A stretch of DNA of 64,000 nt from Mycobacterium palustre (GTDB lineage: Bacteria > Actinomycetota > Actinomycetes > Mycobacteriales > Mycobacteriaceae), in the NCBI RefSeq assembly GCF_002101785.1, contig NZ_LQPJ01000140.1, positions 1-64,000 of the forward strand, written 5' to 3'. Each line of letters begins with the position of its first letter. The stretch's first letter is position 1. This document shows, one piece after another, positions 17,600-26,563 of the stretch. The position numbers and the translations under genes are program-made. The notes below the pieces were generated by a model. That model was not told the DNA's origin and did not search any database. It saw only the letters and a program-made list of their open reading frames with translations.

Positions 17600-19614
17600 G
17601 CGAGCACCGCCTCGATCGCGTCGAGGTAGGCATCGGTCATCGCCTCAACCGTGTAATGCGACAGCAGCCGCTCATAGCCGCGCCGCCCCACCGCGGGCAG
17701 CGCGCCGGGGTCCGCCAGGACTTCGGCCAACCGCTCCCGCCACGCCGCCACGGAAGCCGGTTCCACGACGAATCCGGCCTTCCCGAAATCCAGAATCTCC
17801 GGGACGGCGCAAATCGCCGACGCCGCAACGGGAACGGCCCGCGCCATGGCCTCGAGAATCACCAGCGGGAACGCTTCGGAGCGGCTCGGTACGCAAAGCA
17901 GGTCGGCCGCGGCCAGCGCCGGCGCCGGGCCGGCCGACCACCCGCGCCAGCGCACGCGGTCGCGCAGCCCGGCCGGAGTCCGGGCCTGCAACCTCTCCCG
18001 GTCGGGACCGTCGCCGAAGATGGAAAGCTCCCATGGCATGTCGGCCAGGTCCGCCAGCGCCTCGATCAGCAGGTGCGGGTTTTTGTGCTCGACGATGCGG
18101 GACAGCATCACCAGCTGCAGCGGCTCGCCCGCCACGCGGGCCCGCGGAACGGGCTGACCGGGCACCGTGACGCCGTTGGGTGCGACGAAGCGCCGCCCCT
18201 TGAGCCGATGGTGGGGGATCAGCATGTCCCATTGCCGTTGCGCGAGAATGACGAACGCGTCGGCCCGGCTCATCGCGGCGGTCAACGGCCGCGAATAGAT
18301 CGGTCGGTCGACTTCGGGGGGGACGTGCGGGGCGACCAACCAGCGCCGGCGCCGCCCGGCGGCGCGCCACAACGTCGCAAAACCCGTCTCGGTGTTGGTG
18401 TCCCCACTGATCAGCACGGCCGGGCCGTCGGGAATGTCGACGAGCGGCGCCCACCAGGGCTGGCGCACCACGCGGACGCTGTGGGGAATCTCTTTGATCA
18501 ACGGGCCGAACCGCTGCATGCAGGCGATGGTGACCGGGTAGCCACGACGCGCCAATTCGCCTGCGAGCAGGGCCTTTTGGCGCTCGGCGCCGCCGTAGAC
18601 CAGGCGGTTGGTGGTGATCACGATGGCGGGCTTGCCGGTGCTCCGGGCGGCGATGTCGCGCTTGCGCGTGGCGCGCTTGGACCGCTGTATCCGCTCCAAC
18701 AACGTCGTGCCCGCCAGGTAGACGTCGGCGTGGTGAACGCTGTCTTGGCGCTCCAGCAGCAGTGCGGCGTTGGCGCGCAACAAGTCCAGGTTGCGGCGCC
18801 GCTCCGGGCTGGAGACTTCGCCGCCGTGCGCGGAGCCGTGCTCGGCGTGTCTCTTGGCGGCCGCGGGGTTGCCGTGGTCGACGACCAATTCGTCGGCCAG
18901 CAGGACGCGCCAGCCCGCGGCGGTGGCGCGGGTCTGCCAGTCGGTTTCTTCCCCGTAGAGGAAGAACTCCTCGTCGAACCCGCCGATCTCGTTCCACGTC
19001 TGCCGATTTATCGCCAGGCACGCCCCGGCCACGTAGCCGTCGATGCTTTGCGATTCGGTGGGCTGGCGCGGATACAGGTGCGACAAGGGCGTCCCTCGCA
19101 GCGCGACGGAATACCCGGTCGCGGCGACCAGGGCGCGGGTCAACGTCCGGCGGCGGGTCGCGATGTCCCAGGGCGCCGGCCCGGGTGCGCCGTTGTCGCG
19201 CACCAGCGGCGAGACCGCCGCGACCCCCGGCTGCTGCAGCAACTTTCGCGTGCGCTGCAACGGTCCCCGCAGCCGGGTGTCGGCGTTCAGCAGCAGCAGG
19301 TCGGCATCGTCGGGCGCGTGCTGTACCAACGCGTTGAACGCGGCGCCGAAGCCGAGGTTCCGCGGCCCGAGCACCCAGTGAACGTCCGGGTGCCGCGCGG
19401 CCAGTTCCTCGCGGCCCGGATACTCGTCACCGCTGTTCTCGTAGACGTAGACCGGCAATTCGGGCAGGTGTTCGGCGACGCTGGCCAGGCACTGCTCGAC
19501 GAGGTCGTGGCTCTTGTAGGTCACGATCAGCACCGCGAGGGGGCGCTGGGCCCGCGGCGACGCGGGCACGGTGATCGGCCGTTTCAAGTACGCGCGGTCC
19601 ATTTCGGTTGTCAT
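17596..19614 (-). CDS. GT2-GT4 fusion glycosyltransferase
   Basis: This 672-residue protein is two glycosyltransferases in one chain. The N-terminal GT-A domain (about 20-280) has LAVLIVTYKSHDLVEQCL, LLLLNADTRL as the DxD-like site, and GGFDEEFFLYGEETDWQTRA as the acceptor/base region, like rhamnosyl- and galactofuranosyl-transferases. A linker of about 50 residues leads to a GT-B domain (about 325-672) with VYGGAERQKALL, VMLSRIVEHKNPHLLIEAL and the E-x7-E segment SEAFPLVILEAMA. The start at 19614 overlaps the flippase stop (ATGA). The fusion probably adds two successive sugars of the repeat unit. Confidence 0.88.
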   Translation of the reverse strand: MTTEMDRAYLKRPITVPASPRAQRPLAVLIVTYKSHDLVEQCLASVAEHLPELPVYVYENSGDEYPGREELAARHPDVHWVLGPRNLGFGAAFNALVQHAPDDADLLLLNADTRLRGPLQRTRKLLQQPGVAAVSPLVRDNGAPGPAPWDIATRRRTLTRALVAATGYSVALRGTPLSHLYPRQPTESQSIDGYVAGACLAINRQTWNEIGGFDEEFFLYGEETDWQTRATAAGWRVLLADELVVDHGNPAAAKRHAEHGSAHGGEVSSPERRRNLDLLRANAALLLERQDSVHHADVYLAGTTLLERIQRSKRATRKRDIAARSTGKPAIVITTNRLVYGGAERQKALLAGELARRGYPVTIACMQRFGPLIKEIPHSVRVVRQPWWAPLVDIPDGPAVLISGDTNTETGFATLWRAAGRRRRWLVAPHVPPEVDRPIYSRPLTAAMSRADAFVILAQRQWDMLIPHHRLKGRRFVAPNGVTVPGQPVPRARVAGEPLQLVMLSRIVEHKNPHLLIEALADLADMPWELSIFGDGPDRERLQARTPAGLRDRVRWRGWSAGPAPALAAADLLCVPSRSEAFPLVILEAMARAVPVAASAICAVPEILDFGKAGFVVEPASVAAWRERLAEVLADPGALPAVGRRGYERLLSHYTVEAMTDAYLDAIEAVLA

Positions 19615-21083
19615 GCCATCACCCGCTTTCGTAGCAACGAGGCCAGCTTCGAGCAGTTGACCGGGCCCACCGCCGCGTTGGTGACCAGGTATGCGGCCGC
19701 CGCGACGGCCACGACGACAATCACATGCCGACCGGACAACAGCAGCGCCGCCGCGACGGCCGCCGCCGTGGGCACCGCCAGACGGACGAAAAACGCGACC
19801 GGAGTGCGGTAGTCGCATTGCCGGCGCAGCCACCAACTGGCGACCACCATGCCGAACAGCTCGGTGCCCACCAAGGAAAGGGCGGCGCCCACCGCGCCGA
19901 GGCGCCCGTCGAGAACGACGTTCAGCGCGATGTTCAACCCGAGGGCCGCGACCGACAGCCGGAAGAAGAACTTCTGGTGGTGACAGGCGAACAACGCCTG
20001 GCCGAGGGTGCCGGTCACGAAGCGCAGTGCCACCGCGACGAAGAGGATCGCCAGCGTGGGCGCGCCGCGGCCGACGAACTCCCGATCGCCGAACAGTGCG
20101 ATCAGGGGCCGGGCCAGTAACGCGCCGATGATCGCGAGGGGTACCGCCACGAAGTACATCAGCTCCACGCAGCGGCGCAAAAACCGGGCGAAGGCGGTGA
20201 CGTCCCGTGCGAACAACTCGGTGGCCGTCGACAACGTCGCCTTGAGAAAGAACATCGAGACCACCAGCGTGTTGAACGCCACCACGTAGGCCAGGCCGTA
20301 GACCCCGACCTCCGAATGCGAGCTCACCTTGGACAGGATGACGCCGTCGGTGCGCCAATAGAGCACCCCCACGACCGTCACGCCGATCGGAAAAAGGCTC
20401 TCCCGCAACAGGTCTGCGACCTCGCGCGGGGCGAAAACCGGCCGCAAACAAACGTGGCGCGCCGCCGCGGTGCCCTGGATCAGCAGCTGCAGCGCCGGGG
20501 GGATGAGCTGCGCGACCGCGAACCAGACGACGTCGGCCCGCGTGGCGACCAGGTAGCTGACCATCGCCAGGGTCCCCAGCCGGCCCGCCACGTCGGACAC
20601 GGCGACCGCCGAGAACCGGACGGTGGACAAAAAGACCGGCTCGAACCGCGTCGTCACCGTGAACATCAGCAGTTGGCCCGACAGCACCACGAGCATCGCC
20701 CGCACGTCGGCGCCGTGGTAGAGCAGCAGGCCAGAACCCACGGTCAGTGCCGCCAGCGGGACGCAATACATCAGCGACAGGCCGCTGTTGACGCGGACGA
20801 GTCGCTCGAGGTCGCCGGTGCCCGAGGCGACGCGACGCACGATCACCGTGCCGATGCCGAGATCGGCCAGGCTGGACCACAATCCGACGAAGGCGACGGC
20901 GATGGTGAGCTCGCCGTAGCGCCCGGGGCCCAAATAGCGGGCCGTCATCGCCACCGAGGCCACCGAGGCCAGCATCCCCAATGCCCGGCAAACCAGTTGG
21001 ACGGAGATGGCGTGCGCGATCCGTGACCCGGACACGGAGGGGCCGCTCGGCGCCGCCTGCGTCGGCTCGACCGCGATGTCCAT
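19611..21083 (-). CDS. Polysaccharide flippase (Wzx/MATE-MOP family)
   Basis: This 490-residue integral membrane protein has about 12 to 14 hydrophobic segments, typical of MOP-superfamily Wzx exporters. The N-terminus is a short charged tail followed by VQLVCRALGMLASVASVAMTARYLGPGRYG, the usual first-helix pattern. It should flip the undecaprenyl-linked repeat unit across the membrane. The start ATG 21083 overlaps the stop of the initiating transferase (TGATG). Finding a Wzx next to a Wzy-like protein and a Wzz-like protein is the main reason for calling this a Wzx/Wzy pathway. Confidence 0.87.
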   Translation of the reverse strand: MDIAVEPTQAAPSGPSVSGSRIAHAISVQLVCRALGMLASVASVAMTARYLGPGRYGELTIAVAFVGLWSSLADLGIGTVIVRRVASGTGDLERLVRVNSGLSLMYCVPLAALTVGSGLLLYHGADVRAMLVVLSGQLLMFTVTTRFEPVFLSTVRFSAVAVSDVAGRLGTLAMVSYLVATRADVVWFAVAQLIPPALQLLIQGTAAARHVCLRPVFAPREVADLLRESLFPIGVTVVGVLYWRTDGVILSKVSSHSEVGVYGLAYVVAFNTLVVSMFFLKATLSTATELFARDVTAFARFLRRCVELMYFVAVPLAIIGALLARPLIALFGDREFVGRGAPTLAILFVAVALRFVTGTLGQALFACHHQKFFFRLSVAALGLNIALNVVLDGRLGAVGAALSLVGTELFGMVVASWWLRRQCDYRTPVAFFVRLAVPTAAAVAAALLLSGRHVIVVVAVAAAAYLVTNAAVGPVNCSKLASLLRKRVMA

Positions 21084-22597
21084 CAGTAGGCTCCGTCCCT
21101 GCTGAGCACGGCTTTGAGCGTGCGGGCGATGATCACCAGGTCGCCCGCCATGGACCAGTTGTCCACGTAGGACAGGTCGAGCCGGACCGAGTCTTCCCAA
21201 GAGAGGTCCGAGCGACCGCTGACCTGCCAGAGCCCGGTCACCCCCGGCCTCACCAGCAGGCGCCGCTTGACCTCGCCGTCGTAGTTCTCGACCTCGCGGC
21301 GTAACGGGGGCCGCGGACCGACCACGCTCATGTCCTGCTTGAGCACGTTGATGAATTGGGGCAACTCGTCGATGCTGAAGCGGCGAAGGATCCTGCCGAC
21401 CGGAGTGACCCGGGGGTCCTGGCGAATCTTGAAGAGCACACCGCCCGCGCCCTCATTCAGGGGTAGCAGGTGTTGTATCTGGTTGTCGGCGTCCTCGACC
21501 ATGGTGCGCAGCTTGTACATGGTGAACGGTTTGCCGTCGATGCCGATGCGTTCGGCCCGGTACAGCACCGGCCCCCGGCTCGTCGCCTTGATCAGCACCG
21601 CGGCGGCCAGCAGCAGCGGCGCCGTCGCGATCAGCGCGGCCAGTGAGAAGCAGAAGTCGAAGGATCGCTTCTGAAAACGTTGCGTCCCTTCGTATTGCGG
21701 CTTCTCGACGTGCAGGAGGGGGAAGCCGGCGAGCGGCCGCAGGGTCAGCCGGCCGCCCGCGACGTCGACCACCCCCGGCGCCACCACGAGGTCGACGTCC
21801 ATGGTTTCCAGCCGCCACATCAGGTCGCGGATTCCGTGCACGCCGAACTGCTCCGTGCGCGTCACCGCCACGGTGTCCGCACCGCAGCGCAGTATCGCGG
21901 TCTCCGCGGCGGATTCGTCGCCCAAAATCGGGATCTGGCGGCCCTGCGTCGTCAGCGTTTCGCCGCGCGCCGGCCCGTATCCGGGAATGCACACGCCGAC
22001 CACCACGTAGCCGTGGTTGGGATCGCGGCTCAGCTCGCGGGCGAGCTGCGTGACGCCCGGTCGATCCCCGATCGCCAGCACCAGCGTCTGGCATTCGCCC
22101 CGCGCGCGCTGGCGCCAGACGTATTTGCGCCAGACGTTGCGGCTCGTCAGCAACCCGATGGTGCCCGCGGGCAGCGCCACCGCCAGATAGCCGCGGGCCA
22201 GCTCGATCTTGGCCAGCAGCGTGACCATGGCGATGATCCCGAACGTCCAAAAGGACGCGCTGGCGATGCGGCGATATTCGTCGATCCCGGCTCCGACGAT
22301 GCGCGCAGATCGCGTCTGCCACACCGAGATGGCCGAAAGCCACAGCGCCGCAAAGAGGACCGAAAACAGCGTCATCACCGGGCCGGGATATCCCGACGCG
22401 TTCGGCGAATCCCCGAACCGCACGAACTGCGCCAGCGCGACCGCCGCGCACACGATGGACGAGTCGGTGATGCGCAGACGAGCCGAGTACTTCTGGCGCC
22501 AGCGGGACACGGCTCTGGCGCGCGGCGCCGGCGCGGGCCGCCCCGGAACCTGCGCATGGCCGCCGTGGGCTCGCAGCGATGTCGTCATCACGGTCAC
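21083..22597 (-). CDS. Undecaprenyl-phosphate sugar phosphotransferase (initiating, WcaJ/CpsE-like)
   Basis: This 504-residue polyprenyl-phosphate hexose-1-phosphate transferase starts the lipid-linked repeat unit. The N-terminal half has about four transmembrane segments and a soluble CoA-binding-like domain (LVLAIGDRPGVTQLAREL). The C-terminal catalytic domain (about 310-504) has KRSFDFCFSL, ERIGIDGKPFTMYKLRTM, RRFSIDELPQFINVL, DMSVVGPRP and RPGVTGLWQVSGRS, all diagnostic of the bacterial sugar transferase family. It is likely translated together with the flippase. A 77-bp gap separates it from the epimerase gene upstream. Confidence 0.93.
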   Translation of the reverse strand: MTVMTTSLRAHGGHAQVPGRPAPAPRARAVSRWRQKYSARLRITDSSIVCAAVALAQFVRFGDSPNASGYPGPVMTLFSVLFAALWLSAISVWQTRSARIVGAGIDEYRRIASASFWTFGIIAMVTLLAKIELARGYLAVALPAGTIGLLTSRNVWRKYVWRQRARGECQTLVLAIGDRPGVTQLARELSRDPNHGYVVVGVCIPGYGPARGETLTTQGRQIPILGDESAAETAILRCGADTVAVTRTEQFGVHGIRDLMWRLETMDVDLVVAPGVVDVAGGRLTLRPLAGFPLLHVEKPQYEGTQRFQKRSFDFCFSLAALIATAPLLLAAAVLIKATSRGPVLYRAERIGIDGKPFTMYKLRTMVEDADNQIQHLLPLNEGAGGVLFKIRQDPRVTPVGRILRRFSIDELPQFINVLKQDMSVVGPRPPLRREVENYDGEVKRRLLVRPGVTGLWQVSGRSDLSWEDSVRLDLSYVDNWSMAGDLVIIARTLKAVLSRDGAY

Positions 22598-22674
22598 CTT
22601 TTCGGCTGACAGTTACCGGATGGGCTGCAGCGGTGGGCGGTTCTCCGGGCGCGGTCGGCGCGTCGCACGCGACA

Positions 22675-23232
22675 TCACGACGCCTCGCTCCCGACCGCTC
22701 CGGCCTCCGCCAAAGTGGGCCAGCTGGCGTCCTTTTCGGACATGACGGTCACCGGCAGCGGCCACTTGATGCCGAATTCTGTCTCGTTCCAACGGAATCC
22801 CTCCTCGCTGGACGGCACGTACTCGCCGCTGATCTGGTAGAGGACCTCGGTGTCATCGGTCAGCGTTTGGAAGCCGTGCGCCACGTAGGGCGGCAAGAAC
22901 ACCGCCCGGCGATTGTCGGCGCTCAGCTCCACCATCACGTGCTTGCCGTACGTCGGCGAGTCGGTGCGGACATCCACGGCGACGTCGGCGATGGCGCCGC
23001 GGATGCAGCGCACCAGCTTGGCCTCGGCGTGCGGCGGGGCCTGGCGGTGCAGCCCGCGCACGGTGCCGCGCGTGTGGTTGAAGCAGATGCTGGTCTGCGC
23101 GAGCTCGGAAATCAGCCCGTGTCGGGCGAATTCGGCCGCGCAGAAGGCGCGTGAGAAAAATCCGCGGTGGTCGCGGTGCGGTTCGATGTCGACGATCGTG
23201 ACTCCCGCAACACTGGTGGGGGTGTATTTCAT
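22675..23232 (-). CDS. dTDP-4-dehydrorhamnose 3,5-epimerase family (RmlC-like)
   Basis: This 185-residue cupin enzyme epimerises a nucleotide-linked 4-keto-6-deoxy sugar. The family motifs present are HRDHRGFFSRAF, GTVRGLHRQ with the catalytic histidine, IADVAVDVR with its aspartate partner, FLPPYVAHGFQ and TEVLYQIS with the catalytic tyrosine. It lies 31 bp beyond the deacetylase gene. Because a CDP-sugar-forming enzyme is next door, the substrate could be a CDP- rather than a dTDP-sugar. The rhamnose gene rmlC for arabinogalactan linkage is normally elsewhere in mycobacteria, so this is probably a dedicated paralogue. Confidence 0.88.
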   Translation of the reverse strand: MKYTPTSVAGVTIVDIEPHRDHRGFFSRAFCAAEFARHGLISELAQTSICFNHTRGTVRGLHRQAPPHAEAKLVRCIRGAIADVAVDVRTDSPTYGKHVMVELSADNRRAVFLPPYVAHGFQTLTDDTEVLYQISGEYVPSSEEGFRWNETEFGIKWPLPVTVMSEKDASWPTLAEAGAVGSEAS

Positions 23233-23263
23233 TCAGGCGCCCTTCTTGGTCTGCAGCGGTCGG

Positions 23264-23926
23264 TTAGTTGAGTGAATGCACGCCGTAGGGGCTCACGACC
23301 GCCTTCTCGCCGACGAAGGCTTCGGCGTAGCGAGCGCGGCACTGCACGCCGCGCACGCGCATCAACCCGAGGAACGCTTCGTCGTCGAACCAGTCACGAC
23401 CCGATTGAGACGGATAGCACCGCGCGAGCAGACTCACCTTCCGATGGGCTAGCTCGGCCGGAATGTCCACGTACAGAGTGGGATTCAGCAGATCTGACTC
23501 CCACTTGAGGATCTCGTAACCCAGCACTAGATGCGCCCGGAACTCCGTCGGGATCAGCTCGGCGACCAGGCGGTGGTCCTGGTGGTAGTCGTGACGGTTC
23601 GGGCCGAGCACCAGGTCGGGCTCGCAGTGGCGGCGAAACTCCGCGATGTGGCCCTTGACCGCCCCCCAGTGGTCGGGCAGCCGGCCGTCGGGGAGATCGG
23701 CGACCGTCAACCGAATGTCGGCCCGCGGGAAGAGCTCGGCGAACGCGTTCTTCTCCTCGCTCTCGCGCTCGGTGCCGGCCCCGGTCAGGACCAGCGCGTG
23801 CACGACGACATCCGGGTTGTGATGCGCGATCTGCAACAGCGTTGCGCCGGCACCGATCATGATGTCGTCGCAATGCGCGCCGATGGCGGCGATCGAACTG
23901 ATGCCGCCGGTGGTCAGCGGGATCAT
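23264..23926 (-). CDS. PIG-L family deacetylase
   Basis: This 220-residue zinc-dependent N-deacetylase-like protein has AIGAHCDDIMIGAGATLLQ, a variant of the AHPDDE metal motif in which Pro is Cys and the final Glu is Ile. The second metal motif is RHDYHQDHRLV (HxxH). Both metal-binding aspartates and the histidines remain. ATG 23926 overlaps the stop of the cytidylyltransferase gene (ATGA) and is preferred over the longer open frame from 23968. PIG-L proteins remove acetyl from GlcNAc-type groups, so this one may deacetylate an amino sugar of the polysaccharide. Loss of the motif Glu leaves its chemistry open. Confidence 0.82.
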   Translation of the reverse strand: MIPLTTGGISSIAAIGAHCDDIMIGAGATLLQIAHHNPDVVVHALVLTGAGTERESEEKNAFAELFPRADIRLTVADLPDGRLPDHWGAVKGHIAEFRRHCEPDLVLGPNRHDYHQDHRLVAELIPTEFRAHLVLGYEILKWESDLLNPTLYVDIPAELAHRKVSLLARCYPSQSGRDWFDDEAFLGLMRVRGVQCRARYAEAFVGEKAVVSPYGVHSLN

Positions 23927-24720
23927 GCCGAGCGCCTCGCCGCGTCGGGCCGCTCCCACACCATCCACGGGCGCCGTCCCATGTTGTAGTCGGCGTCGAG
24001 TTCGGCGCGCTCCTTGAACGTGTCGGCCGGCCGCCAGAACCCGTGGTGTTGATATCCGAGCAGCCGGCCCGTTCCGGCCAGGGCCATGCAGGCGTCGCCC
24101 ACGAGGTCGCCGTTCTCGGGGATGAGGTCGAAGATTTCCGGGGTCAACACGAAGTAGCCGCCGTTGACCCAGATCGGGAACTTGGCGATCGGCGCGATCT
24201 CCTTGACGTCGCCGTCGGCGCTCACGTCGACGCAGTGGAACGACGACTGGGGCGGCACGATGAGCATGGACGCCGCGGCGCCGCTGCCGACGAACCGGTC
24301 GATCATGGCGTCGAGCGGTGCGTCGGTGAGGACGTCGGCGTAGTTGGCGAGGAAGTATTCGTCGTCCCCGAGGTACTTGCGCACCCGGCGAAGCCGCTCA
24401 CCGATCGGCGATTCCAGGCCGGTGTCGACGAAGGTGATGGTCCAGTCCGACATGTCGGAGTCGAGCAGTTCGACCTCGCCGGCCCGCATCACGAAGTCGT
24501 TGGACTCCATCTCGCGGTAGTTGAGGAAGAAGTCTTTGACCATCGCCTGGCCGTAGCCCAGGCACAGGATGAAGTCCTTGTGCCCGTAGTGCGCGTAGTA
24601 GCGCATCACGTGCCACAGCAGCGGGCGCGGCCCGACCATCTGCAGCGGCTTGGGCACCAGGTCGCCCTCGGCCGTGCGCATGCGCATCCCGTAACCGCCG
24701 CAGAAAAGTACGACTTTCAT
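23923..24720 (-). CDS. Glucose-1-phosphate cytidylyltransferase-like nucleotidyltransferase (RfbF-like)
   Basis: This 265-residue enzyme of the sugar-nucleotide transferase fold has MKVVLFCGGYGMRMRT as the nucleotide-binding loop, PKPLQMVGPRPLLWHVM, then FILCLGYGQAMVKDFF, a stretch characteristic of CDP-glucose pyrophosphorylases. WVNGGYFVLTPEIFD and GFWRPADTFKER follow. It should make CDP-glucose or a similar CDP-sugar. It is the first gene of the minus-strand operon, with ATG at 24720 and an inverted repeat about 75 bp upstream. The dehydratase expected next in the CDP-sugar route is not in the window. Confidence 0.88.
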   Translation of the reverse strand: MKVVLFCGGYGMRMRTAEGDLVPKPLQMVGPRPLLWHVMRYYAHYGHKDFILCLGYGQAMVKDFFLNYREMESNDFVMRAGEVELLDSDMSDWTITFVDTGLESPIGERLRRVRKYLGDDEYFLANYADVLTDAPLDAMIDRFVGSGAAASMLIVPPQSSFHCVDVSADGDVKEIAPIAKFPIWVNGGYFVLTPEIFDLIPENGDLVGDACMALAGTGRLLGYQHHGFWRPADTFKERAELDADYNMGRRPWMVWERPDAARRSA

Positions 24721-24795
24721 CACACCCAGCCCTTCCGGCGAAGGAACTCGCCACACCGTGCACCCTGCGGGTGCCGACCAAATCTCCGCTGGAAA

Positions 24796-24815
24796 CCAAA
24801 AGCCGATACTTTTGG
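24796..24815. promoter_or_regulatory. Perfect 7-bp inverted repeat, operator candidate for polysaccharide operon
   Basis: CCAAAAG at 24796-24802 and CTTTTGG at 24809-24815 form perfect 7-bp arms around a 6-bp spacer. The site lies 76-95 bp upstream of the cytidylyltransferase start, in the gap between that gene and the PPE gene. In the direction of the operon the inner part reads AAAAGTAT, a string also found upstream of the PPE gene (26254-26261) and the acetyltransferase gene (28659-28666). Binding by one of the nearby TetR proteins is inferred, not shown. Confidence 0.45.
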
Positions 24816-24865
24816 CATGTCGGGGTCGCGGCCGCAATCGGCCGTGTTTCGGCTCGCCGCGGCGC

Positions 24866-26092
24866 TCATATGACCGACGCCCCGTAGCCGCCGGACGGCG
24901 GTTGCGCCATGACCGTCGGTATCTGGCCGTAGCGGGGCCCGGGCGGATTGGGGCCCCCGCCCGCAGCCCGGGGCAGCCCGCCCAGCAGGCTCGGGGGCAC
25001 GTTGCCGACGCCGCCGGGGCCGCCGCTCGGCAGGACCGCGCCCGCGCTGGTCAGGTGCGCGGTCGGGATGACGCTGGTCCAGCTCGCCGGCACCGACAGC
25101 GACCCCAGGCTGGCGGCCTGACCCATGCCGCCGACCACGCCCGCGCCCAGCGCATCGGCCGCGCCGGCGGCCTCCGCCGCGGCCGCCCCGGCGGCGTCGG
25201 CAACGCCCTGGGCGGCGGTCACCGCCATGCCCTGCAGGCTCTGGGCCATGCCGAGCACGCTGGACAACCCGTACAGCGGGGTCGAGGCCATCATCAGGTA
25301 GCTGGGCAGCAGGGACGGCAGGTTGCTTTCGAACTCGGTCATGAAGCCCGACAGCGACAGGCCGCCCGTGCCGGACGCGGCCCCGCCCAGCAAAGTGCTC
25401 AACAGCGGCGGGACGCCGGTGCTGGCGGCGGTGGCCGAGGCGGGGGTCGCCAGGGTCTGCAGCATCGAGGTCACCGACGACATGAGGGTGGACAGCGACA
25501 TCTGCTCTGTTGCGGCGCCGGCGGCCTGGGAGGCCGCGCTGGACTGGGCCGCCACCCCCGCAGAATCGGTGACGTCGGGCGCGGGCGTGAACGTTGACAG
25601 GTCGGCGACCTCGACCGAATTCGCGGCGTACTCGTACATGGCCGCGGCGTCCTGGGCCCACATCTCGGCGTACGCCAACTCGGTGGCCGCGATCGCCGGC
25701 AGATTCTGGCCGAAGAAATTGGTCGCGATCAGCGACGCGAGCTGGACCCGGTTGGCGGTGATCACCTGCGGCGGCACGATCATGGCGAACGTGGCGTCGA
25801 AGATCTCCACCCCGAGCCGGGCGTGGCTGGCGGCCTCTTCGGCCCGCGCGGCGGCCCCCGTCGTCCACGCCACGTAGGGCCCGAACGCCGAGGCCATGGC
25901 CAGCGACGACGGACCGAGCCACCGTCCGACGGTCAGTCCCGAGACGATCGATCGATAGGCGCCCGCGGCGGCGCGCAGTTCGGCGGCCAGGCCTTCCCAG
26001 GCGGCGGCGGCGGCAATCATCGACCCGGGACCCGGCCCCGCGTACATCCTGGCGGAGTTGATCTCTGGTGGCAGAGCGCCAAAGTCGATCAC
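24866..26092 (-). CDS. PPE family protein, PPE-SVP subfamily
   Basis: This 408-residue protein has the mycobacterial PPE domain at residues 1-180 (FGALPPEINSARMYAGPGPGSM; AAAWEGLAAEL with the conserved tryptophan). The C-terminal half is Ala/Gly/Ser-rich and contains LGSLSVPASWT, the GxxSVPxxW signature of the SVP subgroup. PPE-SVP proteins are normally secreted by ESX systems with a PE partner, but no PE gene is adjacent. The start is GTG 26092, the usual V/M-IDFGALPPE beginning. It lies between the polysaccharide operon and the TetR genes, 162 bp downstream of an AAAAGTAT motif. Confidence 0.93.
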   Translation of the reverse strand: MIDFGALPPEINSARMYAGPGPGSMIAAAAAWEGLAAELRAAAGAYRSIVSGLTVGRWLGPSSLAMASAFGPYVAWTTGAAARAEEAASHARLGVEIFDATFAMIVPPQVITANRVQLASLIATNFFGQNLPAIAATELAYAEMWAQDAAAMYEYAANSVEVADLSTFTPAPDVTDSAGVAAQSSAASQAAGAATEQMSLSTLMSSVTSMLQTLATPASATAASTGVPPLLSTLLGGAASGTGGLSLSGFMTEFESNLPSLLPSYLMMASTPLYGLSSVLGMAQSLQGMAVTAAQGVADAAGAAAAEAAGAADALGAGVVGGMGQAASLGSLSVPASWTSVIPTAHLTSAGAVLPSGGPGGVGNVPPSLLGGLPRAAGGGPNPPGPRYGQIPTVMAQPPSGGYGASVI

Positions 26093-26563
26093 GTGTCTAC
26101 CCCTGCCGTCAGCGGCCCGTGGCGGCGTCGGCGAACGGGGACCCGGTGAACGAGCCGGAGCCGAACGTCGCTGCGTCGGCGAAAGCCGCCTGGAGCGTCG
26201 GGCGCGGTGCCCCCGGCGCCACAGACTAACGACCACATGGAGCGCCACTATACATACTTTTAGTTCGGAATGCGGCCGTGACATGCACCACAAGTATTTC
26301 CCGTCAATTATCTCGGCCCGGAGCGTTGAAGCCCGAGGGGCGAGGTCCGGCTGATAACCTCAAAGGCGGCCGTTATGCCACCCGAGACACCCGGTGAGCT
26401 TGGCTCTAGACCGCTGAAGAACCGATGTGTGTGCCCTGCTCGAGGAAGGCGCCGTGAACGTGAATCGGAACGATCCGGCCCGCGGTACGGGTCTCGGAAC
26501 GACCAGTCGAATCGTTGCCACGACGCAATCGACCGGCCCCGGACAGTCGAGTTCGCGGTTCTG
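26093..26563. other. Divergent intergenic region between PPE and TetR genes
   Basis: This 471-bp gap serves two divergent genes. It contains the string ATACTTTT (26254-26261; AAAAGTAT towards the PPE gene) inside an AT-rich patch at 26248-26266 that could hold the PPE promoter. A small coupled frame (26454-26564) precedes the TetR gene. The TetR reading frame itself is open back to 26375 but has no ribosome site there. I saw no repeat, RNA gene or mobile element. Confidence 0.5.

Noticed and set aside
19615..20991. Upstream extension of the GT2-GT4 frame to 1131 codons
   Set aside because: It is a shadow of the flippase gene; the ATGA at 19614 and the start of the GT2 fold set the true start.
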